From: Planctomycetota bacterium | Lineage (GTDB): Bacteria > Planctomycetota > PLA2 > JAEUHO01 | DNA: 20,434 bases | Assembly: GCA_024639415.1 (NCBI GenBank) | Contig: JAHEIK010000009.1 | Coordinates: 1 to 20,434 of the forward strand | Direction of reading: 5' to 3' | In this document: positions 1 through 7,740 of the stretch, in pieces | How positions within the stretch are numbered: the stretch's first letter is position 1 | Layout: each line of letters starts with the position of its first letter | Program-made: the position numbers and the translations under genes | Notes under the pieces: generated by a model | What the model saw: only the letters and a program-made list of their open reading frames with translations | What the model was told of the DNA's origin: nothing | Database searches by the model: none

Positions 1-46
1 ACGACGAAGCGGCACATGGCCTCTGCATACCACGGCGGCGGAGTTG

Positions 47-282
47 AACCGCAGAGGCGCTGAGGACGCAAAGCCCGAGCAAGAAGAGGAACCACAGAGA
101 ACACAGAGAGCACAGAGCGGCGCCTGTAGGTCGCCCGGGGCAACTCATCCGAGAGCCACCGGAATCCGGGACCAAGAGGCTCCGGAGAGGACTGGCGGAT
201 CGCCGCAGGCACTCCGTGTCCTCTGTGTTCTCTGTGGTTCTCTTCCTCTTCTGACCTTTGCGTCCTTTGCGCCTTTGCGGTT
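47..282. repeat. Large imperfect inverted repeat with a roughly 94-bp loop
   Basis: Two 71-nt arms, 47-117 and 212-282, are near reverse complements of each other. The outer blocks 47-73 and 256-282 match at 24 of 27 positions. The inner blocks 89-108 and 221-240 match perfectly over 20 nt. The 15 nt between the blocks pair poorly. The arms are built from short purine-rich units (ACAGAG, AGGACGCA, GCAAAGG) that recur within each arm. Similarity seems to continue weakly into the loop. I see no transposase, target duplication or U-tract, so it is neither a clear MITE nor a standard terminator. Repeats with this ACCACAGAG-type wording are, from memory, scattered between genes in many environmental bacterial genomes. 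It lies 37 bp past the stop of the minus-strand gene at 319, so it could cap that transcript. Positions 1-46 and 283-318 hold nothing I recognise. Confidence 0.85.
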
Positions 283-318
283 GGTCTTCTTCCGCGGTGC
301 GAACGCCGACCCAGCCGA

Positions 319-1737
319 CTACTTGTCGCGGCGATTCACGCGCGTCTTCTGCACCTTGCCCAGCAACTCGGCCGCCGCCTCCATGGCGTCATCCCAGTTG
401 TCTCGCTCCGAGCTGGCGCTGGTCACGAAGCCGAGCACGAACTTGCCCTCCGCCGTGAGCTGCAGCGCGTCCGTCTTGCCGTCGGCCTCGCGCTTGCCGG
501 CAAAGCCCGGCAGACCGCCGTCGCGGCCCGCACCTTCCTCGACCTTGGCGCCGCTCTCCTCCGCGGCCTTCTTGGCCAGGTTGACGTAGCTCTCCGCCAT
601 GCCTCCGGTGCGGAACTCCATCAGGTAGATGATCGTCTGCGCACCCGCGTCGGCGTGGACGGCCGTCCACTTGTGGCCCTTGCGGAACGAGGAGACCTCG
701 CCGTTCCACATGCCCTTCTTGAGCGGAGTCATCCACTTCTCGACGTCCTCGGCCGGGCAGGCCTCGCCCTCCACCTTCCAGCCCTCGCTCTCCGGCATGA
801 GTCGGGCGAACTCCTTGAGCACGTTCTCGGGTAGGCGGCCGGCCTTGGTGAAGCGGGCGAGGTAGTCGGCCGGCTTGAAGATGTGATTGCGATCCGTGGG
901 GGGCTTGGCGAGCACGCCCTTGATCCCGGGCCGGCGCTTCTTGGCGATGGCCGACATGAAGGCGTGCCCCTTGACGATGGCGAACTTGGCTTCACCCGCC
1001 ATGGCCTTGCCAACGGCCGAGGCGTCGGGCGCGGCCGGCGCCGTGAGCAGGGTGACGAGCTTGTCGAACGTATCCGCGTCGAAGTCGTCCTCGACGTTGG
1101 CCCAGTTCTTCGCGATGCGTCCGGTCTCGTACTGCGCGTGCCCCTCCAGGACCGCACCGGCGCAATGGACCGCGTCCATGCTCTGCGCTCCGTCGAGCGC
1201 CGTCTTCCAGTCCGTCATGATCTGACGGTCGAGCGCGATGACGCCCATGCGCACCAACACCAGGCGCAGCACGTTCGGATGGGTGAGGCTCTCATCGCCG
1301 GCGGCAGCTGCCGCGGCGATGGCGTTCGCCGGCAAGACGTGCACCACGTTGCCGACCGGGTCGTAGGCGGCGACGAGCTGTCGCGCGAGCTCCGTCGCCA
1401 TGGCCTGCACGCCGGCCGCGTCCTTGGCGCCGAGTGTACGGAACGCCTTGCCCATGTCCGCGCCGAGGAAGGTCGCGACCTCCTCCGGCGTGCTGGCGCG
1501 GGCTGTCGGCCGCTCCATGAAGTCCATGCCGGTGGCTTCCTTCACCCAGGCGCAGGCTTCCTCCATGCGCTCGTCCAGGAAGCGCTTGCTGGCCCACTTC
1601 CCGCCGACGGCAGGTGCGACGGCCGCGGCTCCGCCCTTCTTCTTCTTCTTGGGAAGCTCGGGCTTCTGGAAGGGAATGACGAGGCCGAGGGCCACGCCGA
1701 GGAGGGGAATGAGGAGATGGACGGGACGCAGGTTCAT
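319..1737 (-). CDS. Membrane-anchored protein resembling a zinc peptidase without HExxH
   Basis: 472 aa, family not named with certainty. Residues 6-23 form a hydrophobic N-terminal signal or anchor, followed by a lysine run (30-34), so the body probably lies outside the cytoplasmic membrane. The layout resembles secreted zinc metallopeptidases: LVLVRMGVIALDRQ (159-172) sits where such proteins have a hydrophobic-HExxH-ALxDQ helix, AGAVLEGHAQY (193-203) resembles the later EGxA helix, and PPTDRNHIFKPADYL (279-293) resembles the PPxSTEQxLHPxxY segment. The first motif has R-M-G-V-I in place of H-E-x-x-H, so catalysis by this site looks lost. The C-terminal 150 residues look like a small alpha/beta module ending in a charged tail. 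The start is supported by GGAGG at 1746-1750, 8 nt upstream. It is divergent from the cytochrome gene. That the gene is real is certain; the pseudo-peptidase reading is inference. Confidence 0.85.
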   Translation of the reverse strand: MNLRPVHLLIPLLGVALGLVIPFQKPELPKKKKKGGAAAVAPAVGGKWASKRFLDERMEEACAWVKEATGMDFMERPTARASTPEEVATFLGADMGKAFRTLGAKDAAGVQAMATELARQLVAAYDPVGNVVHVLPANAIAAAAAAGDESLTHPNVLRLVLVRMGVIALDRQIMTDWKTALDGAQSMDAVHCAGAVLEGHAQYETGRIAKNWANVEDDFDADTFDKLVTLLTAPAAPDASAVGKAMAGEAKFAIVKGHAFMSAIAKKRRPGIKGVLAKPPTDRNHIFKPADYLARFTKAGRLPENVLKEFARLMPESEGWKVEGEACPAEDVEKWMTPLKKGMWNGEVSSFRKGHKWTAVHADAGAQTIIYLMEFRTGGMAESYVNLAKKAAEESGAKVEEGAGRDGGLPGFAGKREADGKTDALQLTAEGKFVLGFVTSASSERDNWDDAMEAAAELLGKVQKTRVNRRDK

Positions 1738-1866
1738 CGGGGCGACCTCCGGGCTACGTGGGCCTACTCTGCAATGGCGGTGCGCTCGTAGGCAAGGGCT
1801 GCCCGGGCGCGCTCGGCCCGGCCAGCGGGCAGTATGCTACGGCGTACGCTGACCCCGGAGGACAGG
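1738..1866. promoter_or_regulatory. Divergent intergenic region
   Basis: These 129 bp separate the minus-strand gene starting at 1737 from the plus-strand cytochrome starting at 1867, so promoters for both should lie here. I see ribosome binding sites at each end (1746-1750 on minus, 1857-1861 on plus) but no convincing -35/-10 pair. A TATGCT at 1832-1837 is the only -10-like hexamer, and it lacks a good partner. Confidence 0.4.
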
Positions 1867-3777
1867 ATGCCCAGGACCACCTTGCTCCCGCTGCTTGGGG
1901 TGTGCGCCGTGACCCTGCTGCTGTTCGCCTTCTTGGGTCCCCAGCCGGCGGTCCACGGCGACGAGGGCGACGGCACCGCTGGCTACGTGGGCTCCCAGGT
2001 CTGCCAGAACTGCCATCAGGAGGAGCACGCACTTTGGGCGGAGTCGAGCCACTTCCACACCTTCGAGCGTGCGAGCCCCGAGAACATGCCTGCCGACGTC
2101 ACCACGGGCGCACGGGTCGCCCATGGGCCCGGCAGCACGCAGTTCCATGCGGACGGCGGGCGTTACGTGGCAGAGACGATCGGGCCCGAGGGACTCCCGG
2201 TCCGCTATCCCCTGACCCACGTCGTGGGGCGCATGCGGGTGCGCATGTTCATCACGACGCTGCCCGATGGCCGCCAGCAGGTGCTTCCCGCCATGCTGGA
2301 GGCGCCGACGGAACGCTGGTTCGACTATACGGATCTGCTCTTCGGCGGCGGCGGGACCGATTGGGACAAGGCGCCCAGCGTGAAGCCGGGGGAGCCCTCC
2401 TTCTGGACGGGCACCGTGCGCTCGTGGGACTCGCGCTGCGCGTACTGCCATGTGAGCGGCTTCGAGTTCCGTCGGCCCGGGAAGGACGGCAAGGGCGCGC
2501 GCTACCGCATGCGGCAGAGGGGCGTGGACTGCGAGAGTTGCCACGGTCCGGGCGCGGAGCACGTGGAGTTTCGTGAGGCCAAGCTCGAAGGGGACGATCC
2601 GATCATCGCCTTCGAGGATCTTGCTCACCGGCAGGCGCTCGGTGTCTGCCTGCAGTGCCACCTGACCGGCGAGGTCCTGGACTCCGGCTTCGAGATCGGC
2701 GACGACATCTTCGAGCACAAGGACCCGGTCCTCCTCGTCGACCCCGAGCGGGTCGACGCCTCCGGCCGGCCGCTCGAGCTGATCTATGACGGTACGCCCA
2801 TGTCCGTGAGCCGCTGCGTGGCCGAGGGCAAGCTCACGTGCATCACGTGCCACGATCCGCACGGCAGCAGCCAGCCGTCGCAGCTGCTTGATGACCCTTC
2901 CAACGACAAGCTCTGCACGACGTGCCACGCGAGCATCGCCAAGGACATCGCGGCACACACACACCACGAACCGACCGGCAGCGGGTCGCGCTGCGTCAAC
3001 TGCCACATGCCGTTCCTCGAGGTGGAGCGTGGCCATGGCGTCGTCGCCGACCACTCGATCAGCACGCCGCGCTTCGACCTCAAGGGCGTGCGCACGGCGC
3101 GCAACGCGTGCGTGTGGTGTCACCAGGGCGGCACGAATGCGCCGACCGTCGAAGGAAGGGTCAGTACGGCCGAACTGCGCAAGGCGCACGCTACCTGGTA
3201 CGGCGAGCGGGCCGCCGCCCGTCCTTGGATGCAGGCCCTGGGGGCCGCGCGGGCGGGCGAGAAGGGCGCGGCCCTGGGCCTGGTGCGCCTCCTGGCTGAC
3301 AAGAGCCTGGGGCGCATCGTGCGCGCTTCGGCGGCCGACCTGCTCGGGCGTCACGCCGCAAGCGCCCCGCTGGCACTCCTCGCGTACGCCCGCGATGCGG
3401 ACAGCCTCGTGCGCCGCCGTGCCGTCGCCGGACTGGCGACGCTGGAGGGCGGTGTTGTGGATCAGGCCTTGCTGCGTGCCCTTGAGGATCCCTCACGTCC
3501 GGTGCGCATCACCGCGGCCCGCACGGCCCTCGAGGGTTGGCGCCGTGTGCAGGCCAACCCCACCCTGCTGCAGGCCGTACTGCCCGTCTTGGCGAGCGAC
3601 GCGGAGGACGGGCCCGGTGACGACATGCGCTGGTTCCGGCTGGGCGCGGCGCGCAGCATCGCCGGCGACGACGCGGGTGCGCTGGCGGCCTACGAGCGCG
3701 TGCTGGAACTGGACCCATTCGCAGAGAACACCAAGCGCGAGGTCGCGCGCTTGCGCGCCAAGCTGAAGGAACGCTAG
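1867..3777 (+). CDS. Exported octaheme cytochrome c with HEAT-like and TPR-like C-terminus
   Basis: 636 aa from the ATG at 1867, which has GGAGG at 1857-1861 and begins a good signal peptide (residues 1-32). An in-frame ATG at 1834 would add 11 residues and lacks these supports. Eight CxxCH heme-attachment motifs begin at about residues 46, 191, 222, 261, 325, 350, 376 and 415: CQNCH, CAYCH, CESCH, CLQCH, CITCH, CTTCH, CVNCH and CVWCH. The order and spacing resemble the cytochrome c554-like / doubled-CxxCH families used in periplasmic electron transfer. Further histidines that could be distal ligands are plentiful. Residues 455-575 form HEAT-like helical pairs and 590-625 one TPR-like unit (GDDAGALAAYERVLELDP). 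No substrate site is obvious, so an electron carrier or an unknown multiheme reductase are both open. Its stop overlaps the stop of the convergent oxidoreductase gene within CTAG at 3774-3777. Confidence 0.95.
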   Translation: MPRTTLLPLLGVCAVTLLLFAFLGPQPAVHGDEGDGTAGYVGSQVCQNCHQEEHALWAESSHFHTFERASPENMPADVTTGARVAHGPGSTQFHADGGRYVAETIGPEGLPVRYPLTHVVGRMRVRMFITTLPDGRQQVLPAMLEAPTERWFDYTDLLFGGGGTDWDKAPSVKPGEPSFWTGTVRSWDSRCAYCHVSGFEFRRPGKDGKGARYRMRQRGVDCESCHGPGAEHVEFREAKLEGDDPIIAFEDLAHRQALGVCLQCHLTGEVLDSGFEIGDDIFEHKDPVLLVDPERVDASGRPLELIYDGTPMSVSRCVAEGKLTCITCHDPHGSSQPSQLLDDPSNDKLCTTCHASIAKDIAAHTHHEPTGSGSRCVNCHMPFLEVERGHGVVADHSISTPRFDLKGVRTARNACVWCHQGGTNAPTVEGRVSTAELRKAHATWYGERAAARPWMQALGAARAGEKGAALGLVRLLADKSLGRIVRASAADLLGRHAASAPLALLAYARDADSLVRRRAVAGLATLEGGVVDQALLRALEDPSRPVRITAARTALEGWRRVQANPTLLQAVLPVLASDAEDGPGDDMRWFRLGAARSIAGDDAGALAAYERVLELDPFAENTKREVARLRAKLKER

Positions 3778-4784
3778 GGCGCTCGACCCGATTCGCCGAC
3801 GGGTGTCTGAGCCAAGCGCGCAGGGGCGACGCACGGCAGGGCCGGACCCGTACCGAGTAGCAGGTCGGCTGCGAGCCGGCCGACGGCCCAGGAGAGCGTG
3901 ACGCCGTGCCCGCCGAGAGCCGCGACGTGGAACAGTCGCGGGCTCCGCGCGTCGAAGCCGATGACAGGCAAGCGGTCGGGGGCGAACGTACGCTGGCCGA
4001 CCCAGCCACGCACGACCCGCACGTCGCCGATACCCGGCTGATGAGCACGGAGCTTGGCTGCCAAGTCGGGGAGTACGGCCCCGTCTTCGGTGTAGTCGCC
4101 AGGCTCGGCGTCGACCTCGTCGCAGCCACAGAGCAGCCAGCCGCCGGACTCAGGCCGTAGGTAGTAGCCGTTCTCGACGTCCCAGACGAACGGCCAGTCC
4201 GGATCGATCGCGGGATCCGGCGCCGAGACGTAGAGCGTGCGATTGCGCGGTGTCAGAGGCAGGTCGGCGAACGTGCCGGCCCACGCACCCGTGGCGTTCA
4301 CGAGGACCTCGGCTTCGATCACCCCGTCCGACGTCTCGATGCATACGCCGTCCTCGCGGGCGTGGAAACTCAGCACCTCGCAGCCGTAACGCACCTCGGT
4401 GCCTCGCAGGTAGCCCTGCTGCAGGGCCGCCACGTCGACGATGCCGTCCCCCGGTGCGAAGAGCGCCTTGCCATGGGCGGGCGGGACGTGCTCCGCTACG
4501 TCCTCCTGGCCCCAGCCGATGACCAGACCGCCCGTCGGCCGGACGGCGGCGAGCCCTCCCGTGCGCAGGGCCCGCGCGCTCTCGTGCGCGAGATCCTGCA
4601 GCTCAGGCTCCTCCATCGTCTCGCGCAGCATGGCGGCGTTGCGGCCGGAGGCGTGGACGTCGGGCAGCGCCTCGCGCTCGAGCACGAGGACACCTCGGAC
4701 GCCGGCCCGGCGCAGATGCCACGCGGTCGCGGCACCGGCGAAGCCGGCGCCGACGATCACGAAGCGGCGGAGCTCAGGGTCCAT
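3774..4784 (-). CDS. FAD-dependent oxidoreductase of the glycine/D-amino-acid oxidase (DAO) family
   Basis: 336 aa. The N-terminal Rossmann fold shows GAGFAG at 12-17, followed by the acidic end of strand two (LVLERE, 33-38), which usually holds the ADP-ribose of FAD. ASGRNAAML (45-53) matches the conserved SxRN segment of DadA/ThiO/SoxB-like enzymes, NATGAWAG (163-170) is the second dinucleotide-associated motif, and AALGGHGVTLSWAVG (288-302) is the usual C-terminal FAD-contact helix. Such enzymes oxidise the C-N bond of amino acids or N-methylated amines; the substrate cannot be read here. No signal peptide, so cytosolic. The ATG at 4784 is chosen because FAD-fold sequence begins eight residues later; earlier in-frame codons run into gene B. 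No strong ribosome binding site is seen. It lies 43 bp after gene B on the same strand and may be co-transcribed. Confidence 0.93.
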   Translation of the reverse strand: MDPELRRFVIVGAGFAGAATAWHLRRAGVRGVLVLEREALPDVHASGRNAAMLRETMEEPELQDLAHESARALRTGGLAAVRPTGGLVIGWGQEDVAEHVPPAHGKALFAPGDGIVDVAALQQGYLRGTEVRYGCEVLSFHAREDGVCIETSDGVIEAEVLVNATGAWAGTFADLPLTPRNRTLYVSAPDPAIDPDWPFVWDVENGYYLRPESGGWLLCGCDEVDAEPGDYTEDGAVLPDLAAKLRAHQPGIGDVRVVRGWVGQRTFAPDRLPVIGFDARSPRLFHVAALGGHGVTLSWAVGRLAADLLLGTGPALPCVAPARLAQTPVGESGRAP

Positions 4785-4827
4785 GTGGGCGTGATAGCAC
4801 GCCGACAACCCCCTGGGCAGCGTGAAC

Positions 4828-6150
4828 TCAGCGCTGCGCGGGAGGCGCGAGGACCCAGGCCTCGACCTGCTCGGGCGTGAGGAGCTCGCGCAGGACGCGT
4901 CCGTTGAAGCGGCGCTGAACGACGTTGCCCGCGGCCTGGATCCCTGCCATCTCCATCTGCATGCCGGGCAGCTCCGGACTGTCCGGGCCCAGCAGGGCCG
5001 CCCTCGCCGCCGTCTTGAGGCGTCGCTCCTGATACGCCTTGCGGTAGTCGCTGAGCTCCTCTCGCATGGCATCCAGGCGGCTGCGCTGGGCCGGGAGCAG
5101 ATCGACCCCCTCGAGGAGGTCCACCGAGGTTGCCTGACGGTCCTGGAAGCTCACGCGCGGCGGAATCGCCTCCAAGGCCTCCCACTGCTTGGCGTCGAGG
5201 ATGCGCTTGGACTGCGATACGGCCCAGCGCTGCAGCTCGAGCAGGCGGTGGGTCGCCGCCTTGGCCTCTTCCTGGATCGCCGCCTTGCGCAGGCCGGGGG
5301 TCTTCGGATCGGCGGCCTCGCGCTGCAGGCGCTTCACGGCCGCGCTATCCGGCGAAGCCTCCGACTCGATCTCCTTCAGTAGCGCGCCGATGCGTGCGCC
5401 CTGGGCGGGCGTGATGCCCGGCAGCCCGTAGATGTGCTGGATGATCGACTCGGGTTGCTGGTAGGCGGTCGGCAGCACGCGGTGGATCGCCGCACGCTGC
5501 GCTTGGGGCACGACGTAGTCGACCAAGCGCCACCAGCGCTTCTCGATCTCGTGCACCTGCTGGGCATGGGCTGACGCCAAGGCCTCGCGCTCGGCCTGCC
5601 CCAGCTTGGAGCGCTGCGCGACGACCTCGAGCCGCTGCTTCTGCGCAGCGAGCGCGATCAGGGCGCCGTCCACGCGCTGCAGGAGCCGCTCGAACAGCTT
5701 GCGCGGCTCATCCGGCAAGCCTTCGACGTAGAGCACGAGCCCCATGGCGTAGCGCGCGACGCGGTGGGGGCCCCCCGGAGCCGCGGCCACGTGTGCCAGG
5801 AGGCGGTCGTCGATGCCCGCCGAGCGCGACGCGTCGACCGTCTGTGCGATGAGCGGGGCGAGTTCGGCCTCGACCTGCTTGATCTGCGCGGCGATGCGCC
5901 GGCCTCCGTCGTCGTTCGGATCCTTGCGTCCGCGCAGGTGCCCGCGCAGCTTGGTGACGCGACCGGCGAGGATCGTCACGCGCTGGACCAGCTCGGGATG
6001 GTCGCGCGCCAACTCTCCGCGCTCGAGCTTGTTGAGCGGCAACAGCTCGAAGTTGCGCACCTCGAGGGTGGGGGGCGCCGCCTCGTCGGAGGCGGCCACG
6101 GGTGCCAGGAGGAGCAGACAGGCGACTCCCAGGGCTACGTGCTTCAGCAT
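4828..6150 (-). CDS. Secreted helical protein B with xxxQ motifs, paralogue of A
   Basis: 440 aa, function unknown. Residues 1-21 are a signal peptide ending VAASDEA. The rest is almost wholly helical and charged. Short L/I-x-x-x-Q elements recur: VPQAQ 214-218, ITPAQ 246-250, LDAKQ 318-322, LLPAQ 351-355 and LTPEQ 424-428. They recall the LTxxQ motif of the periplasmic Spy/CpxP chaperones, although this protein is several times longer. It is clearly homologous to protein A: the two share the LPG(I/L)TPxQGAR segment, EASPD, IPPR and GPDSPE followed by a methionine-rich GMQM stretch. B has fewer xxxQ motifs and a shorter C-terminus. The start at 6150 has AAGGAG at 6157-6162, 6 nt upstream, and begins the signal peptide. 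It lies 240 bp after A in the same direction. Confidence 0.9.
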   Translation of the reverse strand: MLKHVALGVACLLLLAPVAASDEAAPPTLEVRNFELLPLNKLERGELARDHPELVQRVTILAGRVTKLRGHLRGRKDPNDDGGRRIAAQIKQVEAELAPLIAQTVDASRSAGIDDRLLAHVAAAPGGPHRVARYAMGLVLYVEGLPDEPRKLFERLLQRVDGALIALAAQKQRLEVVAQRSKLGQAEREALASAHAQQVHEIEKRWWRLVDYVVPQAQRAAIHRVLPTAYQQPESIIQHIYGLPGITPAQGARIGALLKEIESEASPDSAAVKRLQREAADPKTPGLRKAAIQEEAKAATHRLLELQRWAVSQSKRILDAKQWEALEAIPPRVSFQDRQATSVDLLEGVDLLPAQRSRLDAMREELSDYRKAYQERRLKTAARAALLGPDSPELPGMQMEMAGIQAAGNVVQRRFNGRVLRELLTPEQVEAWVLAPPAQR

Positions 6151-6390
6151 GCCGATCTCCTTCTCTGTTCGCAGCAGTCGCCGTTCATACGCGCCGTCCC
6201 TTCGACGCTCTTGACCCGTCCGCACGCGGGACGAGCCCCCTTCGGACGCCCTCGGCGGGCTGGATGGGGAGCGGAAGGCCGATGCGGAGGACGTGTCGTG
6301 GTCTGCCACTCGAGGACGACGAAGCGGCCTGACCGCCCTCAGTCCAGGTCGCCGCAAGTGACAATGGAAAGGAACTCCTGACTCGGTGCG
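6151..6390. other. Intergenic gap between paralogues A and B
   Basis: These 240 bp between two co-directional minus-strand genes hold only the ribosome binding site for B (6157-6162). The frame of B stays open backwards across most of the gap, as expected at this base composition, but the sequence upstream of 6150 has no protein character. I see no clear terminator hairpin and no strong promoter. It could carry a separate promoter for B or be a processed spacer. Confidence 0.5.
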
Positions 6391-7740
6391 CTAGCGCTTG
6401 TAGCCCCAGTGGCCCATGACCCAGCGCGTGACCTGCTCGGGGGTCATCACGTCGAGGAACATGGCGCCCAGGTACTTGCGACCTGTGGAGGCGCCCTCGG
6501 CCTTCGCGCCGTTCATCATCATCTGCATGCCCATCATCTCGGGCGAGTCCGGGCCGTAGTCCGCGCCCTCGCGGCGGATCTCGGCCATGCGCTTCTGCAT
6601 CGCGCGGCGCTCGTCCCGCGCCGTCTTTTGCAGCGCGTGCATCTTCTTGGTCTGCGCGGCGCTCGGCTTGAAGCCCTCCAGCACCCGCTTGTAGCTCCCG
6701 CTGCGCTCGTTCGTGGAGAGGCGCGGCGGGATGGCCAGGTACTCCTGCCACTGCTCCTTCGAGAGGATCGCGCGGGTCGTCTCGTTCGTGTAGCGCCGTA
6801 GGTCGTTCAGTCGCTTGTAGGCCTCGCTGCGCTCCTTGTTCAGCGCTTGGCGCTGCTTGCCGGTGAGCTTCTTGTTGCGGCTCTGCATCTGGATGCGCTT
6901 GACCGTCGCCTGGTCGGGCGAGGCCTCCTGCTCCATCTCCGTGAATGCGGCCTTGAGGCGCGCCCCCTGGGACGGTGTGAGACCCGGCAGCTGGTAGAGG
7001 TGCTCGACGGCCTGCGACTTGCGCTTCATGCGCGTGGGCAGGTGCTTCCACAGCGCGGCGCGCTGGTCGCGATCCAGCGTGAAGTCCACCAGCATCCAGA
7101 AGCGCTGATCGATCAGGCGCAGCTGGCGGTCGAACGTCTGCCCGACGGCGCGCGCTTCGGGCTTGTCGAGCTTGGTCTGCTTCAGCGCAAGCAGGGTGCG
7201 CTCCTTCTGCGCCGTCAGTGCGGCGTAGGCGGCATCCACTTGCGGGACGATGCGGTCGAACAGCGCGCGCTGGTCGGGCGCGAGATCGTCGAGCAGCAGG
7301 ACGAGGCCGTGCGAGTAGCGCTCGAGGCGTCCCGCGCCCCGCGGTGCGTGATTCATGTAGGCGATGAGCACGCCGTCCACACCGGCGCACTGCAGCGCCT
7401 CGGTGAGGCGCAGCCTCAGCGCCGTCGTCTGGATGCGGAGCCTGCGCGCTTCGTCCAGCAGCTTGCGGCGCTGCGCTGCGGCGGTGCCCTTCTTGGCGGC
7501 CTGCCGCGCCAGCTGTGCCGCCTTGCCGTCCAGGGACTTGATCCTGTAGACGAGGACGCCGTGCTCCTTGTTGAAGGCCTGTTGCTCGAGATCGCTGAAC
7601 GGGAGCAGGTCACTCGTGCCGGGCGCCAGGATGGGCGCCCTGACGAAGGTGGTCGGTGCCTCGTCGGCGACGGCTCCGGCGGATGCCGCAAGCAGCAGGA
7701 GACCGGCGAGGGCGAGGGAACGCAGGTGCGTGGCGGTCAT
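6391..7740 (-). CDS. Secreted helical protein A with seven xxxQ motifs, coupled to DUF1501
   Basis: 449 aa, function unknown. Residues 1-26 form a signal peptide (cleavage likely near AVADEA). The mature part is long, charged and helical, with the glutamine-ended motifs LAPDQ 153-157, LDRDQ 222-226, LTPSQ 254-258, LTGKQ 292-296, LSKEQ 326-330, PSAAQ 359-363 and MTPEQ 432-436. A methionine-rich segment (EMMGMQMMM, 401-409) precedes the last motif. The spacing suggests repeated helical hairpins like those of Spy/CpxP-type proteins, where the LTxxQ helix is known; the resemblance is only at motif level. Its ATG overlaps the DUF1501 stop as ATGA (7737-7740), so translation is probably coupled and the two products are likely made in step. 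A metal-stress sensor, chaperone or partner of the DUF1501 protein are guesses. Confidence 0.92.
   Translation of the reverse strand: MTATHLRSLALAGLLLLAASAGAVADEAPTTFVRAPILAPGTSDLLPFSDLEQQAFNKEHGVLVYRIKSLDGKAAQLARQAAKKGTAAAQRRKLLDEARRLRIQTTALRLRLTEALQCAGVDGVLIAYMNHAPRGAGRLERYSHGLVLLLDDLAPDQRALFDRIVPQVDAAYAALTAQKERTLLALKQTKLDKPEARAVGQTFDRQLRLIDQRFWMLVDFTLDRDQRAALWKHLPTRMKRKSQAVEHLYQLPGLTPSQGARLKAAFTEMEQEASPDQATVKRIQMQSRNKKLTGKQRQALNKERSEAYKRLNDLRRYTNETTRAILSKEQWQEYLAIPPRLSTNERSGSYKRVLEGFKPSAAQTKKMHALQKTARDERRAMQKRMAEIRREGADYGPDSPEMMGMQMMMNGAKAEGASTGRKYLGAMFLDVMTPEQVTRWVMGHWGYKR

Noticed and set aside
44..589. 181-aa plus-strand reading frame across the inverted repeat and the end of the gene at 319
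   Set aside because: It runs through the repeat, has low-complexity composition and overlaps the minus-strand gene; no domain or ribosome binding site supports it.
1837..3354. 505-aa minus-strand frame antisense to the cytochrome
   Set aside because: The plus strand has eight CxxCH motifs and a signal peptide; the antisense product is a rich mix of R, A, H and V without family features, as expected from GC-rich shadows.
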